Positions 1 through 9,054 of a stretch of DNA of 64,000 nucleotides are shown one piece after another (the first letter of the stretch is position 1; the number at the start of each line of letters is the position of its first letter). Origin of the DNA: Anaerolineales bacterium. GTDB lineage: Bacteria; Chloroflexota; Anaerolineae; 4572-78; J111. The notes beneath the pieces are model-generated. The model searched no databases, was not told the origin of the DNA, and saw only the letters and a list, made by a program, of their open reading frames with translations. The stretch lies in NCBI GenBank assembly GCA_015075185.1, contig JABTUW010000001.1, positions 1,550,001 to 1,614,000 on the forward strand, written 5' to 3'. The position numbers and the translations under genes were made by a program.

Positions 1-770
1 ATCGCGCCATAACTTCCAACCCTGGCTTAAAGAAACCCACAAACGGCCGGTATCACCGCTGATTTCGATTTGCTGCTGGTGATAAAAATCCGTCTCTCCG
101 GCACTGCGGGCGCCGACGGGCCGGCATTCAGATACAGCCGGGCTTCCCCCAGTCCCACAATTGCGCTCAGATCGGCGGGCACGGGAATGTCGCCGAAGTA
201 CTCCAGCCCGGAGGCGGCCGCCAAGACCCATTCCGGCTCCGGCAGGCCGGACAGCGAGGCCGCTTTCAAGGCCAGATCCAGAATGTGCGGGCCTTGCTCC
301 AAAATATTGCAGCGGGTGCTGGCTCGCAGTAGACGCACCTCACCCAGGGCACGCTCAGCCAGCAAGGCCCAGAAACGCTGCCAATGGGGCATCCATTGAT
401 ACTGCGTGTTGACCGCAATCAGCCGCTCTCGCCCCAATTCAACCAGCCGGCGAGCCTCGGATGGCTTGAGGGCAATGGGTTTCTCAATAAGGACGGCCGG
501 CGCGCCTGCCTCCAGGGCCGGCTCAACCACGGCGACCCGCAGCGTGGGCGGGGTGATGATGTCCACCAGCTCGGGCTGCTCCTGGCGGATCATGGCCGCC
601 ATATCGCCGTACAGGCGGGTAATCCCAAAACGCTCTCCGGCGGCCTGAAGCCGCCCGGCGTCGAGGTCGCACAGAACTACCAGGTCAATCACCCCGGCAG
701 CCAGCATCGCCTCGGTATGAAGCTGGCCGCGCTCGCCGCAGCCAACCTGAACCACTCTTAATTTGTCCAT
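1..770 (-). CDS. Gfo/Idh/MocA-family NAD(P)-dependent oxidoreductase, partial and frameshifted
   Basis: The N-terminal Rossmann motif VGCGERG near residue 9 and the family EKP motif (IEKPIA, about residue 95) identify a sugar or polyol dehydrogenase of the Gfo/Idh/MocA superfamily. The open frame stops at position 27 after about 247 residues, well short of the usual 330 or more. The next frame continues to the window edge with QQIEISGDTGRLWVSLSQGW, which is typical family sequence, so one base seems to be missing near the A5 run at 84-88. The gene starts 5 bp after the PotC-like permease and is the last visible member of the LacI-led operon. It probably oxidises an imported sugar, polyol or derived acid. 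The true 3' end lies outside the window. Confidence 0.8.
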
Positions 771-775
771 GTCAT

Positions 776-1582
776 TTATTTGCCTTTGCGGCGGGTTAAA
801 ATCAAAAAAGTACTGAGCAGGATGGTAATGGAACTGATAAACAGCAGGGTGGCCAGGGCGTTGATTTTGGGGGTAATGCCAAACTTAACCTGCGACAGAA
901 TGTACATCGGCAAGGTGCTGTCAGGGCCGATGGTGAACAGAGTGATGATGAATTCATCCAGCGACAGGGTAAAAGCGAACAACGCGCCGGCCAGCACCCC
1001 CGGAAAAATGAGCGGAAAGGTTACGTAGCGAAAGGTGTCGAGCGGGGTCGCGCCCAAATCGGCGGCGGCCCATTCCAGGCGGTAGTTAAAGTCGAGCAGG
1101 CGGGCGGTGACAACCAGCACCACGAACGGGGTAGTAAAAACCAGGTGGCCGATGATGACCGTGCCTAACGACAGCGACATATCCAGCCACGAGGCAAAAA
1201 AGATGAGCAGCGAAATGCCGATCAGCAGACCGGGCACCATAATCGGCAGGATAAAGAAGGTGCGCAGAATTTCTTTGAAGCGGAAGGTCAGCCGCACCAT
1301 CGGAAAAGCCGCCGCCGTGCCGATGATGGTCGCCAGGATCGAGGTAACCACAGCCACCTTCAGGCTGTTCCAGAAGGCGTTAATAACGAGGAAATCGGCC
1401 GAGAGATCGCGGTACCATTTCAAGGTAAAGCCGGTAAAGGGCAGGCTGCCTGCCCGTGAATCGTTGAAGGAGAAGAACATTAGCAAGAGGACGGGCAGAT
1501 ACAGGTAAAGATAGCCCAGGATCCCATAGCCGATAAAAGCAAAGCGGACGCGCTGCTGGCCGGTCATGCTGCGGGTGGTCAT
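776..1582 (-). CDS. ABC transporter permease, PotC-like
   Basis: This is an inner-membrane permease of 268 residues from the spermidine/putrescine/iron (PotC) group. It has about six hydrophobic segments and the loop that contacts the ATPase (EWAAADLGATPLDTFRYVTFPL). The start was set at 1582 because its ATG overlaps the stop codon of the upstream permease (ATGA), the usual sign of translational coupling; a longer frame reaching 1645 would overlap that gene. With the PotB-like permease it forms the membrane channel of the importer. The substrate cannot be read from the sequence. Confidence 0.9.
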   Translation of the reverse strand: MTTRSMTGQQRVRFAFIGYGILGYLYLYLPVLLLMFFSFNDSRAGSLPFTGFTLKWYRDLSADFLVINAFWNSLKVAVVTSILATIIGTAAAFPMVRLTFRFKEILRTFFILPIMVPGLLIGISLLIFFASWLDMSLSLGTVIIGHLVFTTPFVVLVVTARLLDFNYRLEWAAADLGATPLDTFRYVTFPLIFPGVLAGALFAFTLSLDEFIITLFTIGPDSTLPMYILSQVKFGITPKINALATLLFISSITILLSTFLILTRRKGK

Positions 1583-2508
1583 CGCCGGTACAACTCCTCT
1601 ACCCGAATGTAGCGCTGCAGGGCGATCAAAAGCGCCAGGATGCACAGGACAACCACAAAGGTGATGGCCGCGCCCTGCGGAAACTGGAAGCCGCGAAACA
1701 GGTTGACCACCAGGTTGGCAATCATCGCCCCCTCTGCCCCGCCCACCAGAGTCGGAGTGGCGTACTCGCCCAGCATGGGGATAAAAATAAAAATGGCGGC
1801 AGTGATAAAACCGGCTTTGGTTTGGGGTAACAACACATTCCGAAAAGCTTCCCAGGGAGTCGCGCCCAGATCGGCGGCAGCGTGCATTTGGGTAAAATCA
1901 AATTTCTCTAGCGAGGCGTAAAGGGTGATAATCGCAAAAGGCACGTAAAGGTAAAGCGAAACCAGAACAATGGCGTACTGGTTGTAGAGGAAAACTCGAA
2001 TCGGCTCATTGATCAGCCCCATGAGGATCAGGGCCTGGTTGACGAGTCCTTTTTCGCCTAAAATAGACATCCAGGCGTAGACGCGCAGCAGATAGCTGGT
2101 CCAGAAAGGCAGAATGACCAGTACCAGAAACAACTGCTGCCAGCGGGCCGGCGTGTAGCGGACCAGGAAATAGGCAAAGGGATAGCCCAGCAGCAAGGAC
2201 AGCCCGGTTACGCTTGTCGCAATGATAAAAGTTCTGAACAGAACCTTGGTGTAGGCTGGCAGGGTAAAAAATTTGGCGTAATTATCCAGCGTCCAACTGT
2301 GGACGATCTGGAAGCCTTCGGCCCGCCAGAAGCTGTACAGAACCATAATCGTCAGCGGGATCAGAAAGAAGCCGAACAGAAGCAGGCCGATGGGGGCCAA
2401 GCCCAGCAGCAAGCGCGGCGACTGGGGCATGCTGGAGTCAGCCTGGGCGGCGGGCGTCGCTGATTCTGGAACCGATTCAATTGTTTGAGGTTGGCCGGCT
2501 ACGGACAT
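1579..2508 (-). CDS. ABC transporter permease, PotB-like
   Basis: This 309-residue integral membrane protein has about six transmembrane segments. A 30-residue hydrophilic Ala/Pro/Ser-rich N-terminus precedes the first one. The cytoplasmic coupling loop (HAAADLGATPWEAFRNVLLPQ) matches the EAA loop of the PotB/HisM group. It overlaps the next permease by four bases and lies 159 bp after the binding-protein gene. A palindromic repeat sits in that gap, which may separate binding-protein and permease expression. It is half of the channel of a PotABCD-type importer. Confidence 0.9.
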   Translation of the reverse strand: MSVAGQPQTIESVPESATPAAQADSSMPQSPRLLLGLAPIGLLLFGFFLIPLTIMVLYSFWRAEGFQIVHSWTLDNYAKFFTLPAYTKVLFRTFIIATSVTGLSLLLGYPFAYFLVRYTPARWQQLFLVLVILPFWTSYLLRVYAWMSILGEKGLVNQALILMGLINEPIRVFLYNQYAIVLVSLYLYVPFAIITLYASLEKFDFTQMHAAADLGATPWEAFRNVLLPQTKAGFITAAIFIFIPMLGEYATPTLVGGAEGAMIANLVVNLFRGFQFPQGAAITFVVVLCILALLIALQRYIRVEELYRR

Positions 2509-2543
2509 GGTTAATTATCTCTTCAGTAAGGGCTTTCGTCTGC

Positions 2544-2650
2544 ATGTCATTTTGAGCGACCGTAGGGAGCGAAAAATCCCTAAAGTGCTGGCTTGCAATC
2601 GAACATCTCAGGGATTCTTCACTCCGCTGCGCTTCGCTCAGAATGACATA
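2544..2650. repeat. Intergenic imperfect palindrome, GTCATTYTGAGCG family
   Basis: The element opens with ATGTCATTTTGAGCG and closes with CGCTCAGAATGACAT, giving ends complementary over about 15 bases with one mismatch. The interior carries a second pair (AATCCCT and AGGGATT). It lies between the binding-protein and permease genes. A half-copy with the same style occurs at 28819-28860. It could fold into a long hairpin in the operon mRNA, but no function is shown. Confidence 0.75.
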
Positions 2651-2667
2651 TGTGAGTCCTGAATGAC

Positions 2668-3855
2668 TTACCCTGCGATCGCCTCGTTGAACGCGTTAAT
2701 ATATTCCTCAATGCGCGGCGCCGGCCCTTTGAGGGTCATCGTTGCGGCCACTTCGGGCTTGTTGAAGAGGTACTTGTCGGCCCGTTCCTGGTGGCCCTGA
2801 TCCACCAGCAATTTGTAGGCTTTTTCGTTGAACAAGGGCCGCCCGTATTCCAGGAAATTCTGGGCAATCCATTCGGCCGATTCGGCATTTTTCAGCCAGC
2901 CGTGCGCGGCATCACGATTGGCCGCATCCTTGGCGATCATTTCGCCGTCAAGCCAGCCGACCGTGCCCTCCTTGGGGATGAAGGCCTTAATTTCCGGTCC
3001 ACCGGCATCCTTAACCCGATCCTCAATGCCCAAATTCTGGTCGCAAATCCAGACTGACTCGTTGGCCAGCAAGGTGACTGCCTCGGTGGTTTGCTCGATA
3101 TACTTGAGGATATTCGGCTGCAGATCTTTGAGAGCCTGCTTGGCCTTTTGCAGTTCGTCGTCGGTCATATTGTAAGGTTCTTTGGCCCCAGTAGCCTTGC
3201 CCATATAAGCCATCACATCAAACGGCTGCATGGCCAGGCCCACCCGTCCCTTCAGCTTGGGATCAAAGAGCACCTCCCAGGATGTTGGCTCGGAGGTAAT
3301 GTATTTGGGGTTGTAGGCCAAAACAACGGGCGACCAACCGAAGGGGTAAGCCAAGTAGCCCCCATCTTTTTGCCAGAAGGGAAACTCTCTGGCCAGCGAA
3401 TATAGCTCCTGCGAGGCTGGGAAATCGGCCAGGTCAAGCGGCTCAATCAGTTTTTCATCGTAGTACTTGGGCACCCATAAGGCATCCCCCGAAACCATGT
3501 CGAGCTGCTTGCCGCCGACCTGCTGCAATTTAAGCAGCGCCTCAGAATTGTCGGCAAAGAGGGTGGGATTGGCCTTGATATTGAATTTACTGGCCATCTC
3601 CTCCAACTGGGCCGGGAGATAATGGTCGCTCCAGGTCATCCAGTTAAAGCTGCCACCGGCTGAGGCCGGGGCCTCGGTTGCAGCGGCGGCTGGTGCCGAT
3701 GTGGCGGTTGCAGCCGGCGCTGACGTAGCCGCAGGAGCGGCTGGGGCCGCCGGCTGCGCCCCGCATGCCGCCAGTGCCGACGCTCCTAATAAGCCCAGCC
3801 CGGTTCCGGCGGTCATCCGCAAAAAATTTCGCCTTGATATTCGATTGGCGTTCAT
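2668..3855 (-). CDS. Tat-exported ABC substrate-binding lipoprotein, PotD-like
   Basis: This 395-residue extracytoplasmic solute-binding protein belongs to the PotD/PotF-type family 1 fold. The N-terminus has a twin-arginine motif (SRRNFLRMT), a hydrophobic stretch and a lipobox ending in LAAC, so it should be exported folded by Tat and lipid-anchored. An Ala/Pro/Thr-rich tether of about 35 residues follows. A ribosome-binding site AGGAGA lies 8 bases before the ATG. The TatA genes at 55.5-56.0 kb could serve its export. Polyamine specificity should not be assumed, because the neighbours are two dehydrogenases and a LacI regulator. Confidence 0.9.
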   Translation of the reverse strand: MNANRISRRNFLRMTAGTGLGLLGASALAACGAQPAAPAAPAATSAPAATATSAPAAAATEAPASAGGSFNWMTWSDHYLPAQLEEMASKFNIKANPTLFADNSEALLKLQQVGGKQLDMVSGDALWVPKYYDEKLIEPLDLADFPASQELYSLAREFPFWQKDGGYLAYPFGWSPVVLAYNPKYITSEPTSWEVLFDPKLKGRVGLAMQPFDVMAYMGKATGAKEPYNMTDDELQKAKQALKDLQPNILKYIEQTTEAVTLLANESVWICDQNLGIEDRVKDAGGPEIKAFIPKEGTVGWLDGEMIAKDAANRDAAHGWLKNAESAEWIAQNFLEYGRPLFNEKAYKLLVDQGHQERADKYLFNKPEVAATMTLKGPAPRIEEYINAFNEAIAG

Positions 3856-3956
3856 CTTCGATCTCTCCTTTTTTGCTAAAAATAGTGGGTCAATCTTTAG
3901 GCGTTGTTGCCTGTCAACCGTTGTCTTATCTGCTTGGCCTCCTTTCTGTCTTGTCG

Positions 3957-5063
3957 CTAATCAACTAAAACCTGCCCATCCTGTAATTTCCAGCCGATGA
4001 AGATGCGCTGGCCGACCAGCTCTTGGGAGGTGTTGTCAGCCGCGCCAGCCTCACCGGCCTGATGAATCAGCACTACCGAACCATCGGCCAGCTCGCCGAC
4101 TAACTGGGTGTACATGCCCAAAAAAGCGACTTTACGGACCACGGCTTCGGCCAGGTTAGGCAAATCCGGGGTGACGCTGGCGGACCAGGCTATCCGCTCC
4201 GGACGGACCATAACCGTGACCGCTTGCGCGGGGGTGATCGCTTGAGCCAGCGGCGCGCAAATGGGCCGCCCAAATCCTGGTACATTGACCATTACCTGGC
4301 CTGCGGTCACTTCAACTACCTGGCCCCCAAAGAAATTTGACTCGCCGATGAAATCGGCCACAAAACGGTTGACGGGGTGGTAGTAAATTTCCGCCGGCGT
4401 GCCTTCCTGGGCTACTTTGCCGTTGCTCATCACCGCAATCCGGTCCGACAAGGCCATCGCCTCTTCTTGATCGTGGGTGACATAAACAAAAGTGATGCCA
4501 ACCTGACGCTGGATATTCAGCAGCTCCACCTGAAGCTGTTTGCGAATCTTTAAATCCAACGCGCCCAGCGGCTCATCCAACAGCAGTACTTCGGGATGGT
4601 TGACCAGGGCGCGGGCCAGAGCCACCCGCTGCTGCTGGCCGCCGGAGAGCTGCCCCGGATAGCGCTGCCCAAATTCTTCTAACGAAATCAGGTTGAGCAT
4701 TTCGGTGACACGCCGCTCAATTTCAGCCTGGGAGACTTTCTTCATTTTTAACCCAAAGCCGATGTTCTGAGCGACGGTCATGTGGGGAAAGAGCGCATAG
4801 TTCTGAAAAACGGTATTAACATTGCGGCGGTAAGGCGGGTCGTTTTGCACCGGCTTGCCGTTGATCAACACCTGCCCGCTGGTAATCGGAATAAATCCGC
4901 CGACAATATTCAGCGTGGTTGTTTTGCCGCAGCCCGACGGCCCCAGCAGCGTATAAAATTCGCCCCGCCGGATGCACAGCGACACATTATCCAGGGCCAC
5001 AAAACTGCCATATACCTTGGAAACGTCTACCAATTCGACCGCATGAGATAATGTTTGATTCAA
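3957..5063 (-). CDS. ABC transporter ATPase, PotA-like with TOBE domain
   Basis: This cytoplasmic ATPase of about 368 residues energises the PotB/PotC-like channel. Walker A (GPSGCGKTT), the signature [15 protein letters not shown], Walker B ([11 protein letters not shown]) and the switch histidine (THD) are intact. The last ~120 residues form the TOBE/OB domain typical of PotA and MalK, including VRPERIAW. I chose a TTG start at 5063, preceded by GAGGAT, because the longest frame (to 5153) would overlap the dehydrogenase gene. The start gives 28 bp of spacing from that gene. Confidence 0.85.
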   Translation of the reverse strand: MNQTLSHAVELVDVSKVYGSFVALDNVSLCIRRGEFYTLLGPSGCGKTTTLNIVGGFIPITSGQVLINGKPVQNDPPYRRNVNTVFQNYALFPHMTVAQNIGFGLKMKKVSQAEIERRVTEMLNLISLEEFGQRYPGQLSGGQQQRVALARALVNHPEVLLLDEPLGALDLKIRKQLQVELLNIQRQVGITFVYVTHDQEEAMALSDRIAVMSNGKVAQEGTPAEIYYHPVNRFVADFIGESNFFGGQVVEVTAGQVMVNVPGFGRPICAPLAQAITPAQAVTVMVRPERIAWSASVTPDLPNLAEAVVRKVAFLGMYTQLVGELADGSVVLIHQAGEAGAADNTSQELVGQRIFIGWKLQDGQVLVD

Positions 5064-5091
5064 TCTTCCATCCTCAATCTTTGAGCTACAA

Positions 5092-6123
5092 CTATTGCCA
5101 TGGAAAACAAACGCCCTTCGCCCCGCGGCCAGCGGCCAATTCGGCAATACCACCGGGCAGCTCGGCCAGCGCGAGACGATGGGTGATCAAATCGGTCAAT
5201 TTAACCGCGCCGCTCTCCAGCATTTTGACCGCCTGGGGAAAGGCAGTGATGCCGATAAAGCTGCCCAAAATCCGCAATTCCTGGCCCTGGATCTCGTGCG
5301 GGCGCAGCGTGGCTTCAGCCTTATGATTTTCGCCGAACATAATAATTCGTCCTCCCTTACGAGCCACCGAAACCGCCGCGGCTAGCTCCGAGCCAACCGC
5401 ATCCACCACAACGTGCGCGCCCCGCCCGGTAATCGCCCGCACCGCCTCACGCAGATTTTCTTGCCTGGGGTTGATCACATGATCGGCCCCGGCTTTCAGA
5501 GCGAACTCGCTGCGCCAGGGTGACACCTCGACCATGATGACTCGCCCAGCGCCCGCAGCCTTAAGCACCTTCAGGTAGACCAACCCCGCCGGACCCGCGC
5601 CGATAATCACCACATCCTCGCCCGGCAGCAGGGCCGCCTTTTGCACCCCACCCAGCACGCACGAGAGCAGCTCGACAAAAGCCCCGGCCTCCACCGGCAA
5701 ATCCGGGCTGATTTTGTAGAGGGCCTTGGCCGGCGCCAGGGCATAGTGGGCAAAGCCGCCGTCCACATCGCCGCCGATGGCGTACATATTTTCGCACAAA
5801 TTGGGCCGCCCCTCGGCGCAGAAGGAACAGTAGCCACAGGGAATGTCGGGGATGACCGCCACCCGGTCGCCGGGTTCGAAGTGGCCCACGGCGTCGCCCA
5901 CCTCGACCACCTGGCCGATGTACTCGTGGCCTAAAATGACGCCCTTTTTGGCCTGCATCACCGGCAGCACAGCCAGAAAACGCAGATCGGTGCCGCAGAT
6001 GCCGCAAATTTCTACTTTGAGGATAACATCTTGAGGTGTATTGAGTCTGGGAGTCGGCATCTCGCGGATGGCGAGGCGTCCTTCGTCCTCAAAAACGGCG
6101 GCTAACATACTGAGTTCGGGCAC
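5092..6123 (-). CDS. Zinc-dependent medium-chain dehydrogenase (sorbitol/threonine dehydrogenase type)
   Basis: This 343-residue member of the MDR family has the catalytic zinc ligands in GICGTD and GHEYIG, a four-cysteine structural zinc loop (CGYCSFCAEGRPNLC) and a nucleotide-binding VIIGAGPAG motif. It should oxidise a secondary alcohol of a polyol, sugar or amino acid with NAD(P). The start was placed at the GTG at 6123 because AGGAG lies 7 bases upstream; the longest frame starts at a TTG inside that ribosome-binding site. It is the first enzyme gene after the LacI gene, 37 bp downstream. The substrate is unknown. Confidence 0.88.
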   Translation of the reverse strand: MPELSMLAAVFEDEGRLAIREMPTPRLNTPQDVILKVEICGICGTDLRFLAVLPVMQAKKGVILGHEYIGQVVEVGDAVGHFEPGDRVAVIPDIPCGYCSFCAEGRPNLCENMYAIGGDVDGGFAHYALAPAKALYKISPDLPVEAGAFVELLSCVLGGVQKAALLPGEDVVIIGAGPAGLVYLKVLKAAGAGRVIMVEVSPWRSEFALKAGADHVINPRQENLREAVRAITGRGAHVVVDAVGSELAAAVSVARKGGRIIMFGENHKAEATLRPHEIQGQELRILGSFIGITAFPQAVKMLESGAVKLTDLITHRLALAELPGGIAELAAGRGAKGVCFPWQ

Positions 6124-6160
6124 AACGCGTCTCCTTTGACACAATAATCAAACGATTGAC

Positions 6161-7168
6161 TCAGGCCGGCGGCGCGGTTGACTCGCGGATAACCAGCCGG
6201 CTGGGCAAAACACAATCTTGCACCGTTTTGTGGTTCAGCAGGTCCAATACCATCTGCACTGCCAGCGCCCCCATTTCGCGCTTGGCCTGGGCGACCGTTG
6301 TCAGCGGAGGTTGGAAAAACGAGGCTAGGTCAATATCGTCAAAGCCCACAATGGACAGGTCTTGGGGAATCCGCAAACCGGCGGCATAGACAGCCCGTGT
6401 TGCACCTAGGGCAGTGGCGTCGTTGTAACAAAAAACGGCTGTCGGCGGCTGGGCCAGGGCGAGGAGCTGCTGCATGGCCTGCCAGCCACCTTCGGGCCGG
6501 TTATCGCCAGGCACGATCAAGGCCGGATCAACGACCAGACCCGCCTCTTGGAGCGCCTGTTCGTAGCCGCTCTGCCGGTCCACCCCATCCCACTCGGAAG
6601 TTGGACCGGTAATATGGGCAATGCGCCGGTGGCCCAACTCCAGCAAATGCCGGGTGGCCTGACGACCTCCGTCCAGGTTGTCGGTTTCGATAGAATGACC
6701 AATATACTCGCGGTGAACATTGTTGATAATAACAATGGGCGTCTCAAAGCTGGCCGAGGTAAAAAGCCGGCGTTTGCTCTCCTGGTCGGCGCAGGCGGCC
6801 ACCAGGATAATGCCGTCCACCCGCCGTTCGCGCAGGTTTTGAATAGCCGCCAGCTCGCGGTCCGGCTTGCCATCGGAGTTAGTCAGGATAACATTCTGAC
6901 CGGAATTAAGGGCTGTCTCCTCGATGCCCTGGATCACTTCGGCAAAGAACAGGTCGGTGATCTTGGTGACGACAATGCCAATTGTGTTAGTGCGCCGCAT
7001 GACCAGGCTGCGGGCGACGGCGCTGGGTAGATAACCCATCTCCATCGCCATTTGCTGAATCTGCTGGCGTGTCTCCAGCTTTACCCGGGGGCTATTATTC
7101 AAAGCGCGAGAAACGGTGCTGTAGGAAATATTCATGGCTTTGGCAATATCTTTGATCGAGACAGTCAT
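6161..7168 (-). CDS. LacI-family transcriptional regulator
   Basis: This 335-residue repressor has the N-terminal LacI helix-turn-helix and hinge (SIKDIAKAMNISYSTVSRALNNSPRVK) followed by a periplasmic-binding-protein-like effector domain, including FCYNDATALGA and SIVGFDDIDLA. It heads the operon that runs to the left window edge. Two perfect ACAAACGTTTGT palindromes lie in its upstream region and are likely its operators, so it probably represses itself and the transport/dehydrogenase genes. The inducer should be the imported compound or its first metabolite. Confidence 0.93.
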   Translation of the reverse strand: MTVSIKDIAKAMNISYSTVSRALNNSPRVKLETRQQIQQMAMEMGYLPSAVARSLVMRRTNTIGIVVTKITDLFFAEVIQGIEETALNSGQNVILTNSDGKPDRELAAIQNLRERRVDGIILVAACADQESKRRLFTSASFETPIVIINNVHREYIGHSIETDNLDGGRQATRHLLELGHRRIAHITGPTSEWDGVDRQSGYEQALQEAGLVVDPALIVPGDNRPEGGWQAMQQLLALAQPPTAVFCYNDATALGATRAVYAAGLRIPQDLSIVGFDDIDLASFFQPPLTTVAQAKREMGALAVQMVLDLLNHKTVQDCVLPSRLVIRESTAPPA

Positions 7169-7297
7169 GCCGATATTTCCACTATCATGACGACATTGTC
7201 CTGTTGATTTATCCCACTTGAAGCTGTGAGCGTTGCAGCTTAAAGACAGTTTAAGTAAGTGAAGTGACGTGGCAGAGTACGATGGGTTTAGAGAAAT

Positions 7298-7309
7298 ACA
7301 AACGTTTGT
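7298..7309. promoter_or_regulatory. LacI-type operator O1
   Basis: ACAAACGTTTGT is a perfect 12-bp palindrome with a central CG, the form expected for LacI/GalR repressors. It lies about 130 bp upstream of the LacI start codon. A second identical copy is found 105 bp away. Confidence 0.8.
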
Positions 7310-7402
7310 CTAAAACTATATAAAAAGACAAAAACGAGCAAATTTGACAAAGATTGTAACTAAAAGGGGATTACATTAGACAGACCCTAGTCTATCACTA
7401 AT

Positions 7403-7414
7403 ACAAACGTTTGT
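7403..7414. promoter_or_regulatory. LacI-type operator O2
   Basis: This is a second exact copy of ACAAACGTTTGT. The centre-to-centre distance from the first copy is 105 bp, close to ten helical turns, so both sites face the same side of the DNA. The arrangement fits looping by a repressor tetramer or cooperative dimers. Confidence 0.8.
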
Positions 7415-7586
7415 CAAGCCCCAACTCAAAGGTTAGACCCACAATGTTAAATTAATCAGTCAGCCAGAGGCCACATCTAAGTGCACCATTTCTAATATAT
7501 CTCTAACATCAGTTTAACTTCGCTCTAATCTGCCGCTTCTAGAATTGAACCGAAAAGCAAAACTGTTGAGATCATCTCTGTACCGA

Positions 7587-7612
7587 GTGGGTTCTGCGGA
7601 AACCCGCTTTTT
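7587..7612 (+). terminator. Terminator-like hairpin in the leader of the first HtrA gene
   Basis: GTGGGTT pairs with AACCCGC (one G-U pair) around a 7-base loop and is followed directly by five T residues. It lies 38 bases upstream of the start codon. It could end an upstream transcript or act as an attenuator. Confidence 0.5.
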
Positions 7613-7650
7613 GTTGGATTAGCGTTAGAGCACCAAGGAGGAATCTAGAA

Positions 7651-8952
7651 ATGAATCAAAACCCATCTTTCTCGTTCAAACTTTTGACGATTGGCTTGAC
7701 GGCCCTTCTCTTACTCGCCCTGCTAGGCTCTTTTGCCGGTGGGGTTATGCTCGCTCCATACCTGAGCGATAACGCCCAGGCGGCCCCGCTGATGCCGGTC
7801 AGGAGCGACCTGACCGCCGCGACCGCACCCGCTGCCCAAACGGGCGATATTTTGGCTACGTATGAAGAAGCCTTGAGCCAGCTTTATCAGAATACAGTCC
7901 CATCGGTGGTCAGCATCAGAGTGACTCAGAAGATTGAGGCTGATACCAGCATGCCTAATCCCTTTGGTTTTGACCACCCCGACATTCCTGGGCAGCGACA
8001 AGACCAGCAGTCGCCCCGTGAATTTTTTAACCGCGGCCTGGGGACCGGCTTTGTCTGGGACACCGAGGGGCATATTGTGACAAACAACCATGTTGTCGCC
8101 GATGCCAGCGATGTCGAGGTTATTTTTGCGGATGGGACGTCGGCCAAGGCTGAGGTGCTCGGCGCCGACCCTAATTCCGACTTGGCCGTTATCAAAGTGG
8201 ACCTGCCGGCTTCAGAATTGAAGCCGGTGACCCTGGGTGACAGCGACCAGGTCAAGGTCGGCCAACTGACCATTGCCATCGGCAACCCTTTTGGCCAGGA
8301 ATTTACGATGACCAGCGGGATTGTCAGCGCCGTGGGGCGGACCATTCGCAGCGGCAACTCTGCTTTCTCAATCCCAAAGGCCATCCAGACCGATGCTTCA
8401 ATCAATCCCGGCAATTCGGGCGGTCCGCTGCTCGACCGGACCGGGGCAGTCATTGGCATTAACAGCCAAATTTTGAGCGGGACCGGGGCCAACAACGGCA
8501 TTGGTTTTGCCGTGCCGGTCAACACAGCCAAGCAGGTCGTGCCGACCCTGATCAAAGGTGAAGATTACGAGTATGCCTGGCTGGGCATCAGCGGCGGCAG
8601 CTTAACCCTGGAAGTGGCCGAATTGATGAAGCTGCCGCAGGGAACGCAGGGGGTGCTGGTCATTGATTTGACCCAGGATGGCCCCGCCGACAAGGCCGGC
8701 CTGGTTGGCAGCGACAAGACACTGACGGTAGACGGCGAGGAGTATCAGCTTGGCGGCGATCTGATCACCGCGATCAATGGCCAGCCGATCAGAGAGATGG
8801 ATGAATTGATTGGCTATCTCCTTGAAAAAACCCACCCCGGCGATACGGTCCAGCTTGATGTCATTCACCCCGACGGGCAGCAAGAAACGGTCAGCGTAAC
8901 CCTGGGGGTTCGCCCCAGCGCCGAAGACCTGATCCAGTCGTCGGTAGAATAA
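7651..8952 (+). CDS. HtrA/DegP-type trypsin-like serine protease with PDZ domain
   Basis: This 433-residue envelope protease has an N-terminal transmembrane anchor (about residues 9-34) and a chymotrypsin-fold domain with the triad His147 (TNNHVV), Asp177 (NSDLAVIKV) and Ser256 (GNSGGP). One PDZ domain follows at about 320-420. A short acidic/proline-rich insertion precedes the protease core. It should degrade or refold damaged proteins outside the membrane. A second HtrA paralogue lies 380 bp downstream. AGGAGG is found before the ATG. Confidence 0.93.
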   Translation: MNQNPSFSFKLLTIGLTALLLLALLGSFAGGVMLAPYLSDNAQAAPLMPVRSDLTAATAPAAQTGDILATYEEALSQLYQNTVPSVVSIRVTQKIEADTSMPNPFGFDHPDIPGQRQDQQSPREFFNRGLGTGFVWDTEGHIVTNNHVVADASDVEVIFADGTSAKAEVLGADPNSDLAVIKVDLPASELKPVTLGDSDQVKVGQLTIAIGNPFGQEFTMTSGIVSAVGRTIRSGNSAFSIPKAIQTDASINPGNSGGPLLDRTGAVIGINSQILSGTGANNGIGFAVPVNTAKQVVPTLIKGEDYEYAWLGISGGSLTLEVAELMKLPQGTQGVLVIDLTQDGPADKAGLVGSDKTLTVDGEEYQLGGDLITAINGQPIREMDELIGYLLEKTHPGDTVQLDVIHPDGQQETVSVTLGVRPSAEDLIQSSVE

Positions 8953-8971
8953 ACTGCAGCGGACAAAAATG

Positions 8972-8993
8972 GGGCAAAGCAAACACTTTGCCC
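8972..8993 (+). terminator. Rho-independent terminator after the first HtrA gene
   Basis: GGGCAAAG and CTTTGCCC form an 8-bp stem with a 6-base loop, followed by TATTTTATT. It lies 20 bp after the stop codon. Confidence 0.75.
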
Positions 8994-9025
8994 TATTTTA
9001 TTACTTGCCGGCCGGGTTTTTTGAT

Positions 9026-9054
9026 CTTGTTCCCAAACGCAGTTTGGGAACAAG
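9026..9054. repeat. Dispersed palindrome, TTCCCAAAC/GTTTGGGAA family, copy 1
   Basis: CTTGTTCCCAAAC and GTTTGGGAACAAG are perfect 13-bp arms around a 3-base centre. Related copies occur at 23534-23574, 44781-44809 and 62444-62462. Confidence 0.85.

Larger units (their letters stand above)
7169..7650. other. Divergent intergenic region with operators and a leader hairpin
   Basis: This 482-bp gap separates the LacI gene from the first HtrA gene and contains no convincing ORF. The LacI-proximal half is A/T-rich and carries the two operators. The HtrA-proximal end has a terminator-like hairpin. I could not pick a clear -35/-10 pair for either gene. Confidence 0.6.

Noticed and set aside
2668..5063. 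Naming the importer potABCD
   Set aside because: Family membership is clear, but the catabolic neighbours make polyamine transport doubtful.
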